A stretch of 64,000 nt of DNA from CAVTQY01 sp963736975 (GCA_963736975.1 CAVTQY010000001.1:4030001-4094000); one strand, 5' to 3'; positions 45,387-53,886 are shown, counted from the stretch's first letter. The notes: generated by a model not told the origin, from the sequence alone. Numbers and translations: made by a program.

Positions 45387-46170
45387 TCCCGCCAGCAGCG
45401 CTCTCGTCATCATGCTGCGCAGCCTGAAGATGTACGGCATGGCGCAGGCCGTCGAGGAACTGGCACAACAGGGGGCCCCGGCCTACGAGGCCGCCATTCC
45501 CATACTCTCCCAGTTGCTCAAGGCAGAGACCGCCGAGCGAGAGGTCCGCTCCGTGGCCTACCAGCTCAAGGCCGCCCGATTCCCGGCCTATCGCGATCTG
45601 GCCGGCTTCGACTTTTCCAGCAGCGAGGTCAACGAAGCCCTGGTCAGGCAACTTCACCGTTGTGACTTCATCGAACCCGTCGACAATGTCGTGCTGGTCG
45701 GTGGTCCAGGCACCGGCAAGACGCACATCGCAACCGCGCTCGGCGTGCAGGCCATCGAGCACCACAAGAAGCGTGCCCGCTTCTTCTCCACCGTCGAGCT
45801 GGTCAATGCTCTCGAACAGGAAAAGGCTCAGGGAAAGGCCGGCCAGATCGCGAGCCGCCTTGTCCACGTCGATCTCGTTATCCTCGACGAACTCGGCTAC
45901 CTGCCCTTCAGTCCCTCAGGCGGCGCTTTGCTGTTCCATCTCCTCAGCAAACTCTACGAGCGCACCAGCGTTGCCATTACCACCAATCTCAGCTTCAGCG
46001 AATGGTCAGCCATCTTCGGCGACGCCAAGATGACGACAGCCCTCCTCGATCGTCTCACCCATCACTGCCACATCCTGGAAACCGGCAATGACAGCTTCAG
46101 GTTCAGAAACAGTTCCGTACGAAAAGCCCAAAAACGAAAGGAGAAAGATCCAGCCTTGACCCCCGCATGA
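45376..46170 (+). CDS. istB: IS21-family helper ATPase IstB
   Basis: The 264-residue AAA+ ATPase has Walker A VGGPGTGKTHIATAL, Walker B LVILDELGYLPFSPSG and the sensor region VAITTNLSFSEW. Length is normal. The ATG at 45376 overlaps the end of istA by 11 bases, as in IS21 elements. IstB remodels target DNA for IstA. This copy looks intact. Confidence 0.95.
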   Translation: MRHDPASSALVIMLRSLKMYGMAQAVEELAQQGAPAYEAAIPILSQLLKAETAEREVRSVAYQLKAARFPAYRDLAGFDFSSSEVNEALVRQLHRCDFIEPVDNVVLVGGPGTGKTHIATALGVQAIEHHKKRARFFSTVELVNALEQEKAQGKAGQIASRLVHVDLVILDELGYLPFSPSGGALLFHLLSKLYERTSVAITTNLSFSEWSAIFGDAKMTTALLDRLTHHCHILETGNDSFRFRNSSVRKAQKRKEKDPALTPA

Positions 46171-46195
46171 AACTCAAACCATAAGCAGCAGGCGG

Positions 46196-46245
46196 GTCAA
46201 TTCTCGGTGGAATTCCCGGGTCAGTTCTCAGCGGAAATCAACAGT
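46196..46245 (+). repeat. IS21 right-end terminal sequence
   Basis: GGGTCAATTCTCGGTGGAA and GGGTCAGTTCTCAGCGGAAA form the tandem terminal repeats typical of IS21 right ends, directly after istB. No matching left end is seen upstream of istA. Confidence 0.6.
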
Positions 46246-46475
46246 CCGCTCGGTTGGTGCAGCGCCCTGACATCCTGCACCAACGCCGCGAGTTGGTTGA
46301 GCACCCGTTCGGTACGATCAAGCAGTGGATGTATCAGGGGGCATTCCTGATGCGCAGTTTGGAAAAGGTCCGAGCCGAGTTCAGCCTGACGGCGCTCGCC
46401 TACAACATCAGGCGGGTGCTGAACCTCAGCGCCTTCGATGAACTGATGGCAGTGGTGAAAGCGGTTCCGGGCTGA
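46246..46475 (+). pseudogene. IS1182-type transposase, C-terminal fragment
   Basis: RRELVEHPFGTIKQWMYQGA, then RSLEKVRAEFSLTALAYNIR and RVLNLSAFDELM, is the conserved C-terminus (VEHPFGTIK...LAYN) of IS1182/IS5-like transposases. It is cut at the IS21 right end, so the IS21 element inserted in or recombined with an IS1182 copy. Confidence 0.8.
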
Positions 46476-46770
46476 AAACCGGCGGCCCCGCGTCTTGCTG
46501 CCTCAATCGGGTGGATTCGGTTGGCTGCAACGTCACGCGCGACGCCTCATTCGCAGCCTGGGCGTCCGCGCCGTGCCGCTCAACGCGCGATTGGCCGGCC
46601 GGATTGGTGCCAAGTTCCCCTTGGCAGAGCGTTTTTCACACGGTCTGGTTGATTTCTGCACAAGCCAACCGAAGTCAGATCGCCTGGTCAAGTTCGTCCC
46701 CGCGCAATACGGTTGGACGCTTTCAGCCTGTCGCGCCATCCTTTACGAACGGAAGCCGAAAGGAAATGCC
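46476..46770. other. Gap upstream of NTF2-like gene
   Basis: About 295 bases. The frame of the downstream gene stays open here but lacks family resemblance; nothing else is seen. Confidence 0.35.
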
Positions 46771-47190
46771 ATGCCTGTAATCGAACCGAACGGCGATGCG
46801 CTCCCCACAATTGGCCGCGAAGATCAGGAGCGCTGCGAAGAACTTCTGCAGCGTTGGATGGTTGCGCTGAACAGCTATGACGCCGCCGGCATGAAATCGG
46901 TGATGCGCTTCCCGCATGTGCGGCTCGCCGAGAACCGCGTCGCAATCTACCAAGCCGACGATAATCCAATGGATTTGTTCACGCGATTGCGGCAGCAGCA
47001 CGGCTGGCATCACAGCGCGTGGAATGAGATAAAGCTTGTCCAATCCTCACCGACCAAGGCCCATTACGCTGTCCAATATACACGCTACCAAGAGGATGGC
47101 TCGGTGCTCAGCGTCTGCGATTCTCTCTACATATTCACCTGCGTCGACGGCGACTGGAAGCTTCAAGGCCGCTCGAGCTTCGGCGCGTAG
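46771..47190 (+). CDS. NTF2/SnoaL-like domain protein
   Basis: The 139-residue product, from the ATG at 46771 with AAAGGAAA upstream, has the cone-shaped NTF2-like pattern: LLQRWMVALNSYDAAGMKSV, FPHVRLAENRVAIYQ and YTRYQEDGSVLSVCDSLYIF, ending DGDWKLQGRSSFG. These folds serve as small hydrolases, isomerases or ligand-binding proteins. No catalytic set can be assigned. It is convergent with the cytochrome gene. Confidence 0.75.
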   Translation: MPVIEPNGDALPTIGREDQERCEELLQRWMVALNSYDAAGMKSVMRFPHVRLAENRVAIYQADDNPMDLFTRLRQQHGWHHSAWNEIKLVQSSPTKAHYAVQYTRYQEDGSVLSVCDSLYIFTCVDGDWKLQGRSSFGA

Positions 47191-47339
47191 GTGAAGGCGA
47201 TCTCAAGTGCTGGGGTTGAATAACTCTTGAGAAATGCACCCACGTGGGCTTTTGGAGGGAAGCGGACGCAAGAGAGCCGCGCCACTTTGCACCCAAGTCG
47301 GTCATTGCTCGGCCATCTGCGGATGATCTCCCTAGCGGA

Positions 47340-48032
47340 TTACGGCCGGGCCCCGCTTTGAGCGGCTACAGTCAGCGGAATTGGAGTTTGGCCCGAACCG
47401 GTATCATGCCGGCTGTGCCTAGGCGGCAACATCCGCTTCAAGGTGCCATCTCGCAGCACGTAGTGATGAAACAGCGCCATAAAAGCATGCCCGGCGGCCA
47501 CAATAATAAGCAAAGTCGCTACCCAAAAGTGCAGAGGTAATAGCGTGTGGGCAAGACCATGATCGACCAGGAATGGCGAGAGGATCGTAAACAGACCAAA
47601 GAAGCTCACCTGCCCGTCCGCCGCCCAGTGCATGCAAAAGCCCAAACCCACCACCGCAATCAGCAGCAGATACAGAGCCACATGTCCAAGCTTCGCGGCG
47701 AGTCCCATCAGTCCCGCCTCCACCGCCGGCAATCGCCTGCCGAAGCTTAGCCTCCAGAGAATCCGCGCCAGCACCACACCGGCGAGAAGGACGCCCAGCG
47801 AGATATGAATAGCCACCAGTTGGTTGGTTGTTGCCTTCGCAAAAAATCCCCAAACCTGGGCGAGCGAATACAGCGTGACGACCAGTATCGCGGTGGCCCA
47901 ATGCAGCGCGATCTCCACGCTGTCGTACCGCGAAGGCGATGTTTCATCACGGGAAACCGAAACTGCCTCCCGCGGCCCGTCTGCGAGCCGGACGGCCCCA
48001 GCTCCGTCGGAGACATGCTGAACCCAATTCAT
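47340..48032 (-). CDS. Cytochrome b561-type membrane protein
   Basis: The 230-residue product has four hydrophobic helices and His residues in the b561 pattern: EIALHWATAILVV, LVAIHISLGVLLAGVVLARI, and VAAGHAFMALFHHYVLRDG near the C-terminus. The DGTLKRMLP tail is also typical. GAGGTGA precedes the ATG at 48032. The protein binds two haem b and moves electrons from the quinone pool, often to superoxide or a periplasmic partner. It stands alone, so its redox partner is unknown. Confidence 0.9.
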   Translation of the reverse strand: MNWVQHVSDGAGAVRLADGPREAVSVSRDETSPSRYDSVEIALHWATAILVVTLYSLAQVWGFFAKATTNQLVAIHISLGVLLAGVVLARILWRLSFGRRLPAVEAGLMGLAAKLGHVALYLLLIAVVGLGFCMHWAADGQVSFFGLFTILSPFLVDHGLAHTLLPLHFWVATLLIIVAAGHAFMALFHHYVLRDGTLKRMLPPRHSRHDTGSGQTPIPLTVAAQSGARP

Positions 48033-48195
48033 CGGTCACCTCGCTCGGGCCCGCGGATACGGGGGCCCTTTTGCTGCACTGCAACATGGCACGCCATTAT
48101 TGGCCTGAAACCCCGAAAGCCATCATCAAAACGCATACAAGACCTGCATTCCGGCTCACCCAGCCAGCAGGTGCACGACCGGGCCGACTTTGGGC

Positions 48196-48224
48196 TTGAC
48201 AGATCAGCGTTTGTGCGTTAGTGC
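48196..48224 (+). promoter_or_regulatory. Predicted sigma-70-type promoter
   Basis: A consensus TTGACA (48196-48201) is followed 17 bases later by TAGTGC (48219-48224), 25 bases before the start of the 90-residue gene. The -10 is weak. Confidence 0.45.
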
Positions 48225-48249
48225 ATTTGTGGCAGATTGGAGGTCCAAA

Positions 48250-48522
48250 ATGGCTCGTGTTCATGTAATCAACGAAACGACGCTCGACACTGAGGCTGCG
48301 TCGCACGAATGGACTTTGTGGTTTCAATGGTGCCGCTATCTCTACGACGACGGAGGTATGCAGCACGGCTATCGTTTCATATGGAGGCGTCCACAATCCG
48401 GAGGGGGTTCTCTGCAAGCCGCGCGAGGGCAGGCAAGAATCCCCTCGGTGAGAATCCTTAACCAGTTGGTAGCCAAAGCCACGGCTCTCGGTTGGGGTGA
48501 TCACGATGAAGGAGATGAATGA
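48250..48522 (+). CDS. Hypothetical protein (90 residues)
   Basis: The product starts MARVHVINETTLDTEAASHE with many aromatic residues (WTLWFQWCRYLYDDGG, YRFIWRRPQ), then AARGQARIPSVRILNQLVAK, a possible basic helix. A strong GGAGG and a -35-like TTGACA lie upstream. Similar proteins with the same N-terminal phrase are, I believe, conserved in alphaproteobacterial accessory regions. Function unknown; the aromatic, basic make-up would suit nucleic-acid binding. Confidence 0.65.
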   Translation: MARVHVINETTLDTEAASHEWTLWFQWCRYLYDDGGMQHGYRFIWRRPQSGGGSLQAARGQARIPSVRILNQLVAKATALGWGDHDEGDE

Positions 48523-48671
48523 CTGCGTGCTGCGAAATTCTTACAGACCGTGTGAAAACGTAGAAGCGCGCGGAGGGTGCGCAAGATGGATTCACCAGCC
48601 CGCACCCCGGCGCATGTATATGTCGCGGGCGAACGTAAGCTGATTCCAAAAATGCTTGTTGCCGTTACCGC

Positions 48672-49235
48672 ATGGAGTTTTCACACAGTCTGCTTAACAA
48701 GCCAGTGGAGGTCTGGTTCACGGACGAAGCCCGGGTGGGGCAGCAGGGGACGATAACCCGGATGTGGGCGAAACGCGGCTCCCGTCCGCGTGCTCCGCGG
48801 GATCGACGCGACCCGTGGGCTTATCTGTTCGGCGCGATCTGTCCGCAGCGCAGCACCGGCGCGGCGATCGTCATGCCGGAGGTGAACATCGCGGCGATGA
48901 ACGAACATCTGGCTGCGATCAGCCGACGCGTGTCGGCGGGCGCGATCGCGGTTCTGGTGCTGGATGGCGCCGGTTGGCACAGCTCGCCGCGGCTCAGGCT
49001 GCCGGACAACATCGTGCTTTTACCGTTGCCGCCCTACGCGCCCGAACTCAACCCGGTGGAGAATGTCTGGGAATTCCCGCGCGGCAACCTGCTCAGCCAC
49101 CGCGTCTGGGACACCTACGAAGCCATCCTCGAGGCATGTTGTCACGCTTGGAACCAGCTCATCGCCGCGCCGGAGCGCATCGCTTCCATTACGCAACGCG
49201 CCTGGGCCAAGTGGTCCGGACCGGTCATCGGATAG
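48672..49235 (+). pseudogene. IS630-family transposase, C-terminal part
   Basis: The frame carries the DDE core: VWFTDEARVGQQG, AIAVLVLDGAGWHSS and APELNPVENVWEF, ending AKWSGPVIG. Full-length IS630 transposases also have an N-terminal HTH region of about 150 residues, which is absent here. No TA-flanked end was identified on the left. Confidence 0.88.
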
Positions 49236-49495
49236 GGCGGTTGGTATGATCCGCCTCACAGACAGGGCCCACAAACGGACATCTTCGGCGCGCCGACTGG
49301 CAGCAGCAGACGGCGGGGAGCGCCAGCCCTGTCGTGCGGTCCGATGCCAGGGCTTATCGCCAACGCCGTTGGAAACAGTTGCACTGGCAGCTATCGGAGC
49401 GGAGCCGCACCAGCAGGTCAGCTAGGCCCAGGCTGGCCCGAGCACGCCGGGGTGTGGCCGTTGCATCGGTAAGTCGGGAAGCCATGGAAAATACC
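49236..49495. other. Gap after IS630 fragment
   Basis: About 260 bases with no recognised gene. Confidence 0.3.
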
Positions 49496-49663
49496 CTACG
49501 GCGCCCAAATCACTGTCGTGGTGGTGGGCGGCGCGGGCGTCACATAAGTGGTCGAAGGCGCCGGCGTCACATAAGTGGTGGCGGCCGGCGGGGGTGACGG
49601 CGTTGCCACGACGCAGCCGGAGAGGCCCAAGAACACTGGCGGGAGTAGGAGAGTGTAGCGCAT
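49496..49663 (-). CDS. Small Pro/Thr-rich lipoprotein (55 residues)
   Basis: MRYTLLLPPVFLGLSGC is a lipoprotein signal with lipobox LSGC (Cys17), followed by two TTYVTPAP repeats and a C-terminal VIWAP. AAGGAA lies before the ATG at 49663. The mature peptide is only about 39 residues and is probably an outer-membrane-anchored structural or envelope-stress peptide. It shares its layout, not its sequence, with the lipoprotein at 1892. Confidence 0.75.
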   Translation of the reverse strand: MRYTLLLPPVFLGLSGCVVATPSPPPAATTYVTPAPSTTYVTPAPPTTTTVIWAP

Positions 49664-50176
49664 GGAGTATTCCTTATTCGGGTCGGATGATTAATGATTC
49701 CCACCATAGTGACAACTATTGCCAATCGGTAAGCACGCTCCCGTGAGACATGTAACGTTACTGTGAAATGGGCGCTGCACATGGGCCGTCGGCCATGCTG
49801 GAGCGGAGGTTTGGCAGGGTGCCCGTCAGATAAGGCTTCGTGCCGCCGCCGCGAGAGGGTCGAGCCGGGGGCTTCGCTGCAACCGGGCTGTGCGAAGCCT
49901 CCGATCCCAGGACGGGACCGTGCTCCGGACCTTCGCCATCATCACCACCGATGCCGGACCCAGCACCCCCGTTTACTGTCGGTTAGAGCTTCTCGGGCGA
50001 ATCATGTTTCCCTTTATCGGGTGGATTGTTCGGAGGGTTACCGTCGTGAATTGCGATCCGCTCCGCTCAGAGGAGCAACTGTCTCCAGCTTGCGAAGTAG
50101 ATCGTTCGGATTTCGCCTTTCTTGGTGAGCGTCTGATTCCTGTAGCATATTCCACGCGCCGATTGCAGTTGATCGA
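49664..50176. other. Gap containing an SRAP fragment
   Basis: About 510 bases. The only recognisable content is the SRAP piece at 49916-49962; the remainder shows nothing I can support. Confidence 0.4.
49916..49962 (+). pseudogene. SRAP gene fragment (third copy)
   Basis: The frame reads DGTVLRTFAIITTDAG, matching DSTVLRTFAIITTDAG of the C-terminal SRAP piece at 24238-24627. It is only about 16 codons long. Confidence 0.6.
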
Positions 50177-50647
50177 ATGTCGCGCGTTTGGTGGTGGCAC
50201 GACAGCGCCGGCCGCTGGGACCAGCTCCCTGACGTCGAAGACGAAAGGAAGGCCCTCCGCGACTTGGAGGAGTGGACTCGGGTGGCGCCTATGGCACTTG
50301 GGATCCTCCGGGAAATCATCTCTGGCGACGAGGGCGTGGCAGACCAGGTCATCAAATTTAAGACCGTTCAGGACACTCTGTTGACTGCGTGGGGCGTTCG
50401 CCGTTTCGAGCCGCTGGGCTGGCGGGAGGCGTTCCTGTATCGCACCCTCACACTCGATGGTCGGTGGCTGCTGAGCCAATACGAGGTCCCAGTGTTCAAT
50501 CCGGGCGCCTTTGTGGCGCTTGCTGCCAGCGAATGGGGTTGGCCACTGCCTATGAAGGTTCAGGACGCGTTGCGCCGACATCCGCTCACCGACGCGATGC
50601 CCGAGTTGTATGTAGATGGTCAGGTGGCGGTCGCGGACCCCGGTTGA
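50177..50647 (+). CDS. Hypothetical protein (156 residues)
   Basis: MSRVWWWHDSAGRWDQLPDV, then WTRVAPMALGILREIISGDE and LGWREAFLYRTLTLDGRWLL, suggest a soluble mixed alpha/beta protein rich in Trp. No domain is recognised. It is alone on its strand before the duplicated module. Composition is like a genuine gene. Confidence 0.55.
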   Translation: MSRVWWWHDSAGRWDQLPDVEDERKALRDLEEWTRVAPMALGILREIISGDEGVADQVIKFKTVQDTLLTAWGVRRFEPLGWREAFLYRTLTLDGRWLLSQYEVPVFNPGAFVALAASEWGWPLPMKVQDALRRHPLTDAMPELYVDGQVAVADPG

Positions 50648-50805
50648 GGGCAGGGCCGTCTTCAGGCACCGCCTGTCAGGGCTGCCTGGCCGCTAAGCGA
50701 TTCCGCATCACAAGCGCGGTCCATCAGCGAGTTCTAATACGCTTTCACCGGCGCCCAGACATATACCGCAGACAGCTTCACTCCTGGGTTCAGAGGCGGC
50801 TTCGT

Positions 50806-51207
50806 TTAAGGGGCGGTGCCGTAATCGCCCCTCTTCCAGATCATGGCCCGAGGGAAGTCCGCTCGGACACCGTTCAGCGGCTCCTCGCCATGGGTCACGG
50901 TGGCCACTCGAAGCAGCACGCTCCGCGACGTCACTTCCACGGTCTTCTGCCCCTGCCGCGGAAGTGGAATTTTGACCCGCGAGCAATAGGCGACCAGAAG
51001 CGCCGCGAGCCCTTCGGCGCCCAACTCAGCGGTTGTTTCGGCATCTGTGCCAGTGATCACCACAGCACTCTGCCCTGGGCGGAACTCGATATCTCTAATT
51101 TTGCCGGCGCGGAGCCCCATGGCCTCGATAACCCGCGGAACTGCGGCAATGGCGCGCATCATCGAGGCTACATCAAATTCAATCGTTCGAGACTCTAAAA
51201 CAGGCAA
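50806..51207 (-). CDS. Hypothetical protein (133 residues)
   Basis: The product starts MPVLESRTIEFDVASMMRAI and has beta-rich segments (DIEFRPGQSAVVITGTDAET, LPRQGQKTVEVTSRSVLLRV). No known family is recognised. It precedes copy B of the duplicated module on the opposite strand, so the two may share a promoter region of about 260 bases. Confidence 0.55.
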   Translation of the reverse strand: MPVLESRTIEFDVASMMRAIAAVPRVIEAMGLRAGKIRDIEFRPGQSAVVITGTDAETTAELGAEGLAALLVAYCSRVKIPLPRQGQKTVEVTSRSVLLRVATVTHGEEPLNGVRADFPRAMIWKRGDYGTAP

Positions 51208-51388
51208 GTGACCGGTTCCCTCGTGGTGAGAGCGGCTGGCTGGGCGGCGATCTGCGGGTCAAAGCCTCACTGAGAGTGGAACTTTCAACTTGACGCTTGA
51301 TGAATGGAGCGGGCCTCAGTCGATCCGCTTCCGCTCGGACTCGGAGCGCCCGCGCCCGGAGCCTTCACCGGGATTATTTTAAGACATT

Positions 51389-51930
51389 CGCAATCAATGT
51401 CATTTAGTCGTGAACGAGTATTCCCCGGCAAAACGCAGGGCCTCTCGCACCCTCTTGCCGAAGATAAACCATGCTCGACACGAATGTCAGCGAACTTTCT
51501 CGCGGCCTTGGCTTGACCGCACTTGAGCGGACGAGTGTGAAAGCAGCAGAGGCGTCGTTGCCATGCGGCTGGCATGTCACCTTTGAGGCAATAGATGGCA
51601 ACGATACAGACGATGTGTATGCGCGAGTCATTCCACCTTGGAATGCGAATCTATCAGCGTTTCTCATCGACCGCGAAGGTCATTGGATTATAGTAACAGA
51701 CAATATCAGTGCCGACACGCATCCGGTTCTTAAAGCTGTGTGCGAGGTGCGGGACGCGATTGAACACGTCGCTTCTGTCGTGTCAGGCGCAGAGTCTGCC
51801 AGGGCACGCTAAGCGAGACGCTGCCGAATGCCGCACTATCGCATCTATCTGCTTGGCGCAGAGCGCCACATCATCGATGCTCGGCAAGCCGAGTGCGCGC
51901 ACGATGAGGCCGCTCTTGCGTGTGCAGCCA
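51389..51930 (+). repeat. Duplicated module, copy B
   Basis: Direct repeat of 29669-30190, about 21.7 kb away, covering leader, 113-residue gene and the start of the MPHY-type gene with scattered substitutions. Confidence 0.8.
51471..51812 (+). CDS. Hypothetical 113-residue protein, copy B
   Basis: Close paralogue of the protein at 29748, here starting from ATG rather than GTG. Differences are mostly conservative or in loops (Y to C, R to H, S to N). The core NDTDDVYARVIPPWNANL and FLIDREGHWIIVTDN is kept. Retention of two intact copies while the next gene is broken in both suggests this gene carries the useful function of the module. Function unknown. Confidence 0.7.
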   Translation: MLDTNVSELSRGLGLTALERTSVKAAEASLPCGWHVTFEAIDGNDTDDVYARVIPPWNANLSAFLIDREGHWIIVTDNISADTHPVLKAVCEVRDAIEHVASVVSGAESARAR

Positions 51931-52033
51931 GCGTGATCGACGGCCACGCTGGGCGGAGGTGTGGCAGGAGGCGCGTCTGGTCGGGGCGATTGGGACGTCG
52001 GACGGCGGAGGCGCTCACGTCGGTGCCGGCTAA
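51828..52033 (+). pseudogene. MPHY-type small protein, frameshifted (copy B)
   Basis: MPHYRIYLLGAERHIIDARQ leads to VIDGHAG, then one base is lost near 51951. The restored frame would read AEVWQEARLVGAIGTSDGGG to a TAA at 52031. Copy A shows the intact sequence at this point but is broken elsewhere. Confidence 0.6.
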
Positions 52034-52041
52034 GCGCGGCC

Positions 52042-52323
52042 TCAGGTTCCTGATCGGCACGAATTGTAACGCAAGCCGCACTTGCCCGGCCTCAGCCGAT
52101 CCGCCCGGCGCCTGGCATGCGCGGCGACCCGAGCGGCGGTCGCTGCGCTCACCACGAACCTCGACCGCAGCAGGTGAGACGCCGGCCGCTCCGCGGTGAT
52201 CCGGGCCATCGCATCGTCGGCGTGATGGACGCGGCGCCTGCCGTCGAAGCGCAGCGCGTAGGCGAGGGCTTGGGCGATCTCATCCGCCGTAGCGGGGGTG
52301 AGCGGTTCGGGTTCGTCGGGCAT
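52042..52323 (-). CDS. Small conserved-type hypothetical protein (93 residues)
   Basis: MPDEPEPLTPATADEIAQAL and YALRFDGRRRVHHADDAMAR are, as I recall, typical of a short Acetobacteraceae protein (PATxxEIAxALxYALRxDGRRR...AD). The C-terminus (about the last 25 residues) looks like read-through. Probable DNA- or RNA-associated small protein by charge. It is convergent with the MPHY-type pseudogene. Confidence 0.65.
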   Translation of the reverse strand: MPDEPEPLTPATADEIAQALAYALRFDGRRRVHHADDAMARITAERPASHLLRSRFVVSAATAARVAAHARRRADRLRPGKCGLRYNSCRSGT

Positions 52324-52372
52324 GGCCGGACGGTAGCCTGTCGCCGCGAACGGATCCCGCAGACCGGGACGA

Positions 52373-52642
52373 CTACAGGAGATACCACGCGCCGGTGCCA
52401 ATCACGCCCCAGGTGGCAATCCCGATCAGTAGCCCGACTGCTATCCCGAGAGCCGGTCTAAGTAAGTCGTGGTCGTCCGGCTGAACGTGTTCGGCCTGTC
52501 CAATTCCGTCGGCGAGCCGCACTGTCCGGCGCGAATTGGCGCCCTCCATGCTCAATGTGCGCAATGCGCGATATCCTCGCTTGAACACAACCGCAGGCAT
52601 TAACTCACCATCGCGTGTCGCGTGCAACGCCAAACTCCACAA
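52373..52642 (-). CDS. Small membrane protein with C-terminal helix (89 residues), copy B
   Basis: A polar N-terminal two-thirds is followed by one C-terminal helix GIAVGLLIGIATWGVIGTGA ending WYLL, matching the tail of the 98-residue protein at 30553. Its place in the module is the same as in copy A. It lies 49 bases upstream of the 93-residue gene on the same strand, so it may be cotranscribed with it. Tail-anchored; function unknown. Confidence 0.6.
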   Translation of the reverse strand: MWSLALHATRDGELMPAVVFKRGYRALRTLSMEGANSRRTVRLADGIGQAEHVQPDDHDLLRPALGIAVGLLIGIATWGVIGTGAWYLL

Positions 52643-52734
52643 TTCCGTAGCGACAACGGTTCAGCACGGTAACCGTTGCTGGGGCGGCGTCGCTTTGTTA
52701 CGTTTACGGTTCCGGAACAGTCGGAGCCCGAGCC

Positions 52735-52994
52735 GTGCTGCTGTTCACCGTTCCGCTGTGGCTTGGGGTCGCCATATGGGCGGTCTGCGCGCTGGTCCGG
52801 ACCGGCAACGCCGTCAGATCGCCGCGGCATTGAAGCGGTGCCCCGACTGCGCCGAGCCGATACAGCGCGAAGCCAAGGTTTGCCAGTTCTGCGGCTGGCG
52901 GCAGCCCGCGCCGTATCGAGATCTGCTCGACGTGCCACGCGTGCCCCTGTCGCAGTTGCCGCCTCCACAGGGGTTCCGGTGGGGTGCGGATTGA
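52735..52994 (+). pseudogene. Membrane-anchored zinc-ribbon protein, frameshifted
   Basis: The GTG start gives one helix (LLFTVPLWLGVAIWAVCALV, then RTGNAV). A one-base loss near 52808 moves the rest into the frame RQIAAALKRCPDCAEPIQRE, then KVCQFCGWRQP, a CxxC...CxxC ribbon. A helix followed by this ribbon is a common small protein type in alphaproteobacteria. Confidence 0.7.
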
Positions 52995-53075
52995 GTGACG
53001 GGTCGCGGCGAAGCTCGAAACCGGACGTAAATGCAGGAGCGCCCGGCCGCATCCGTCGCGCAAATGACCTCATTA
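52985..53075 (-). pseudogene. Fragment of the 108-residue hypothetical family
   Basis: The minus strand reads ATDAAGRSCIYVRFRASPRP, matching RATDAAGRSCIYVPVREDGR of the gene at 25055. Only about 30 codons remain. Confidence 0.55.
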
Positions 53076-53158
53076 ACAGAGCGTTTTCTGGTCGGGCGCG
53101 GCACCGAGCCGTGGCTTTGGCGCATTACCGTGGACCCGCGGGATTGAGGAAGAAGGGA

Positions 53159-53178
53159 GCGCGCCCGCCGGCGCGCCG
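53159..53178 (-). terminator. Hairpin R3, copy 3
   Basis: GCGCGCC/GGCGCGC-type stem with a following CCCTTCTTCCTC on the minus strand, near the fragment of the 108-residue family as in copy 1. Confidence 0.4.
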
Positions 53179-53353
53179 AGTTGGGAGTCGTTTCGTGGAC
53201 CGCCCTTCCCCTTCGTAGGGCAGCCGAAGCCAAGACGGCCGTCTGCCACGGCCCCGTCAACTCGTCGTGGCGTTCCTGAAACACCCCACTTGCGTCATCA
53301 CGGATTCGTGAGCTACTCGCGTTATGGTTGTATTCAGACGAAGGGGATCGCGC

Positions 53354-53560
53354 GTGCAAGAAAACTGGAGGCCCGTCCGCTATCTGTCCCCGGAAGCCCA
53401 GGAGCATCGGGACCGTTGCCGCACCCTGCCGCCTCTGAGAACTGGTGAGACCGAAAGCTTGGTCGCCGCGTTCCTGGCATCCCGCAGCGTGACCGTGTGC
53501 CCGGTCCGCTTCGTCGCACCGATCGAGCAGCACCCGCACCCTATGCGGCGGGGTTACTGA
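53354..53560 (+). CDS. Small hypothetical protein (68 residues)
   Basis: From the GTG at 53354 the product reads VQENWRPVRYLSPEAQEHRD, then TESLVAAFLASRSVTVCPVR and FVAPIEQ. A short C-terminal phrase SVTVCPxRxVAPxEQ recurs, to my recollection, in small alphaproteobacterial proteins. No function is known. An in-frame ATG at 53324 is possible but has no ribosome site. Confidence 0.5.
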   Translation: MQENWRPVRYLSPEAQEHRDRCRTLPPLRTGETESLVAAFLASRSVTVCPVRFVAPIEQHPHPMRRGY

Positions 53561-53776
53561 TCGGCCGCTACAGAGACAGCCACCGGGGCCCCATGCGGCC
53601 AAGGCGAACACGCCGCTAGCTGATCGCGGGTTAAGGTTGCTGATCGCGGATTAAGGTCTATGTGCGGCCCGAGATGCGAAGCGGGGCCAAACTAGTGTGG
53701 TCACTAGTGGGGTCAGTCCGGTTCCATCTCGAAAATTTCCATTATGATTCAATGTGTTACCCCACAACCTCGCGGG

Positions 53777-53822
53777 GTGCGTCCCGTGCGGGATTCGAAC
53801 CCATGTTACCAACGTGAAAGGA
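53777..53822 (-). tRNA. tRNA-Glu(TTC) 3' fragment (attachment-site remnant)
   Basis: The minus strand reads from anticodon loop CTTTCAC through GTTGGTAACATGG and the T-loop GGTTCGAATCC to the acceptor GGGACGCA. The 5' half is absent, and the preceding bases cannot form the anticodon stem. It lies about 60 bases before the truncated traG, so it marks an edge of the conjugative element. Confidence 0.7.
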
Positions 53823-53886
53823 TAGAAAACCGCGTTCGGTATAATACCGATCCGCCTAGAAACTGACCTGCTTCAGGTATGGATAG

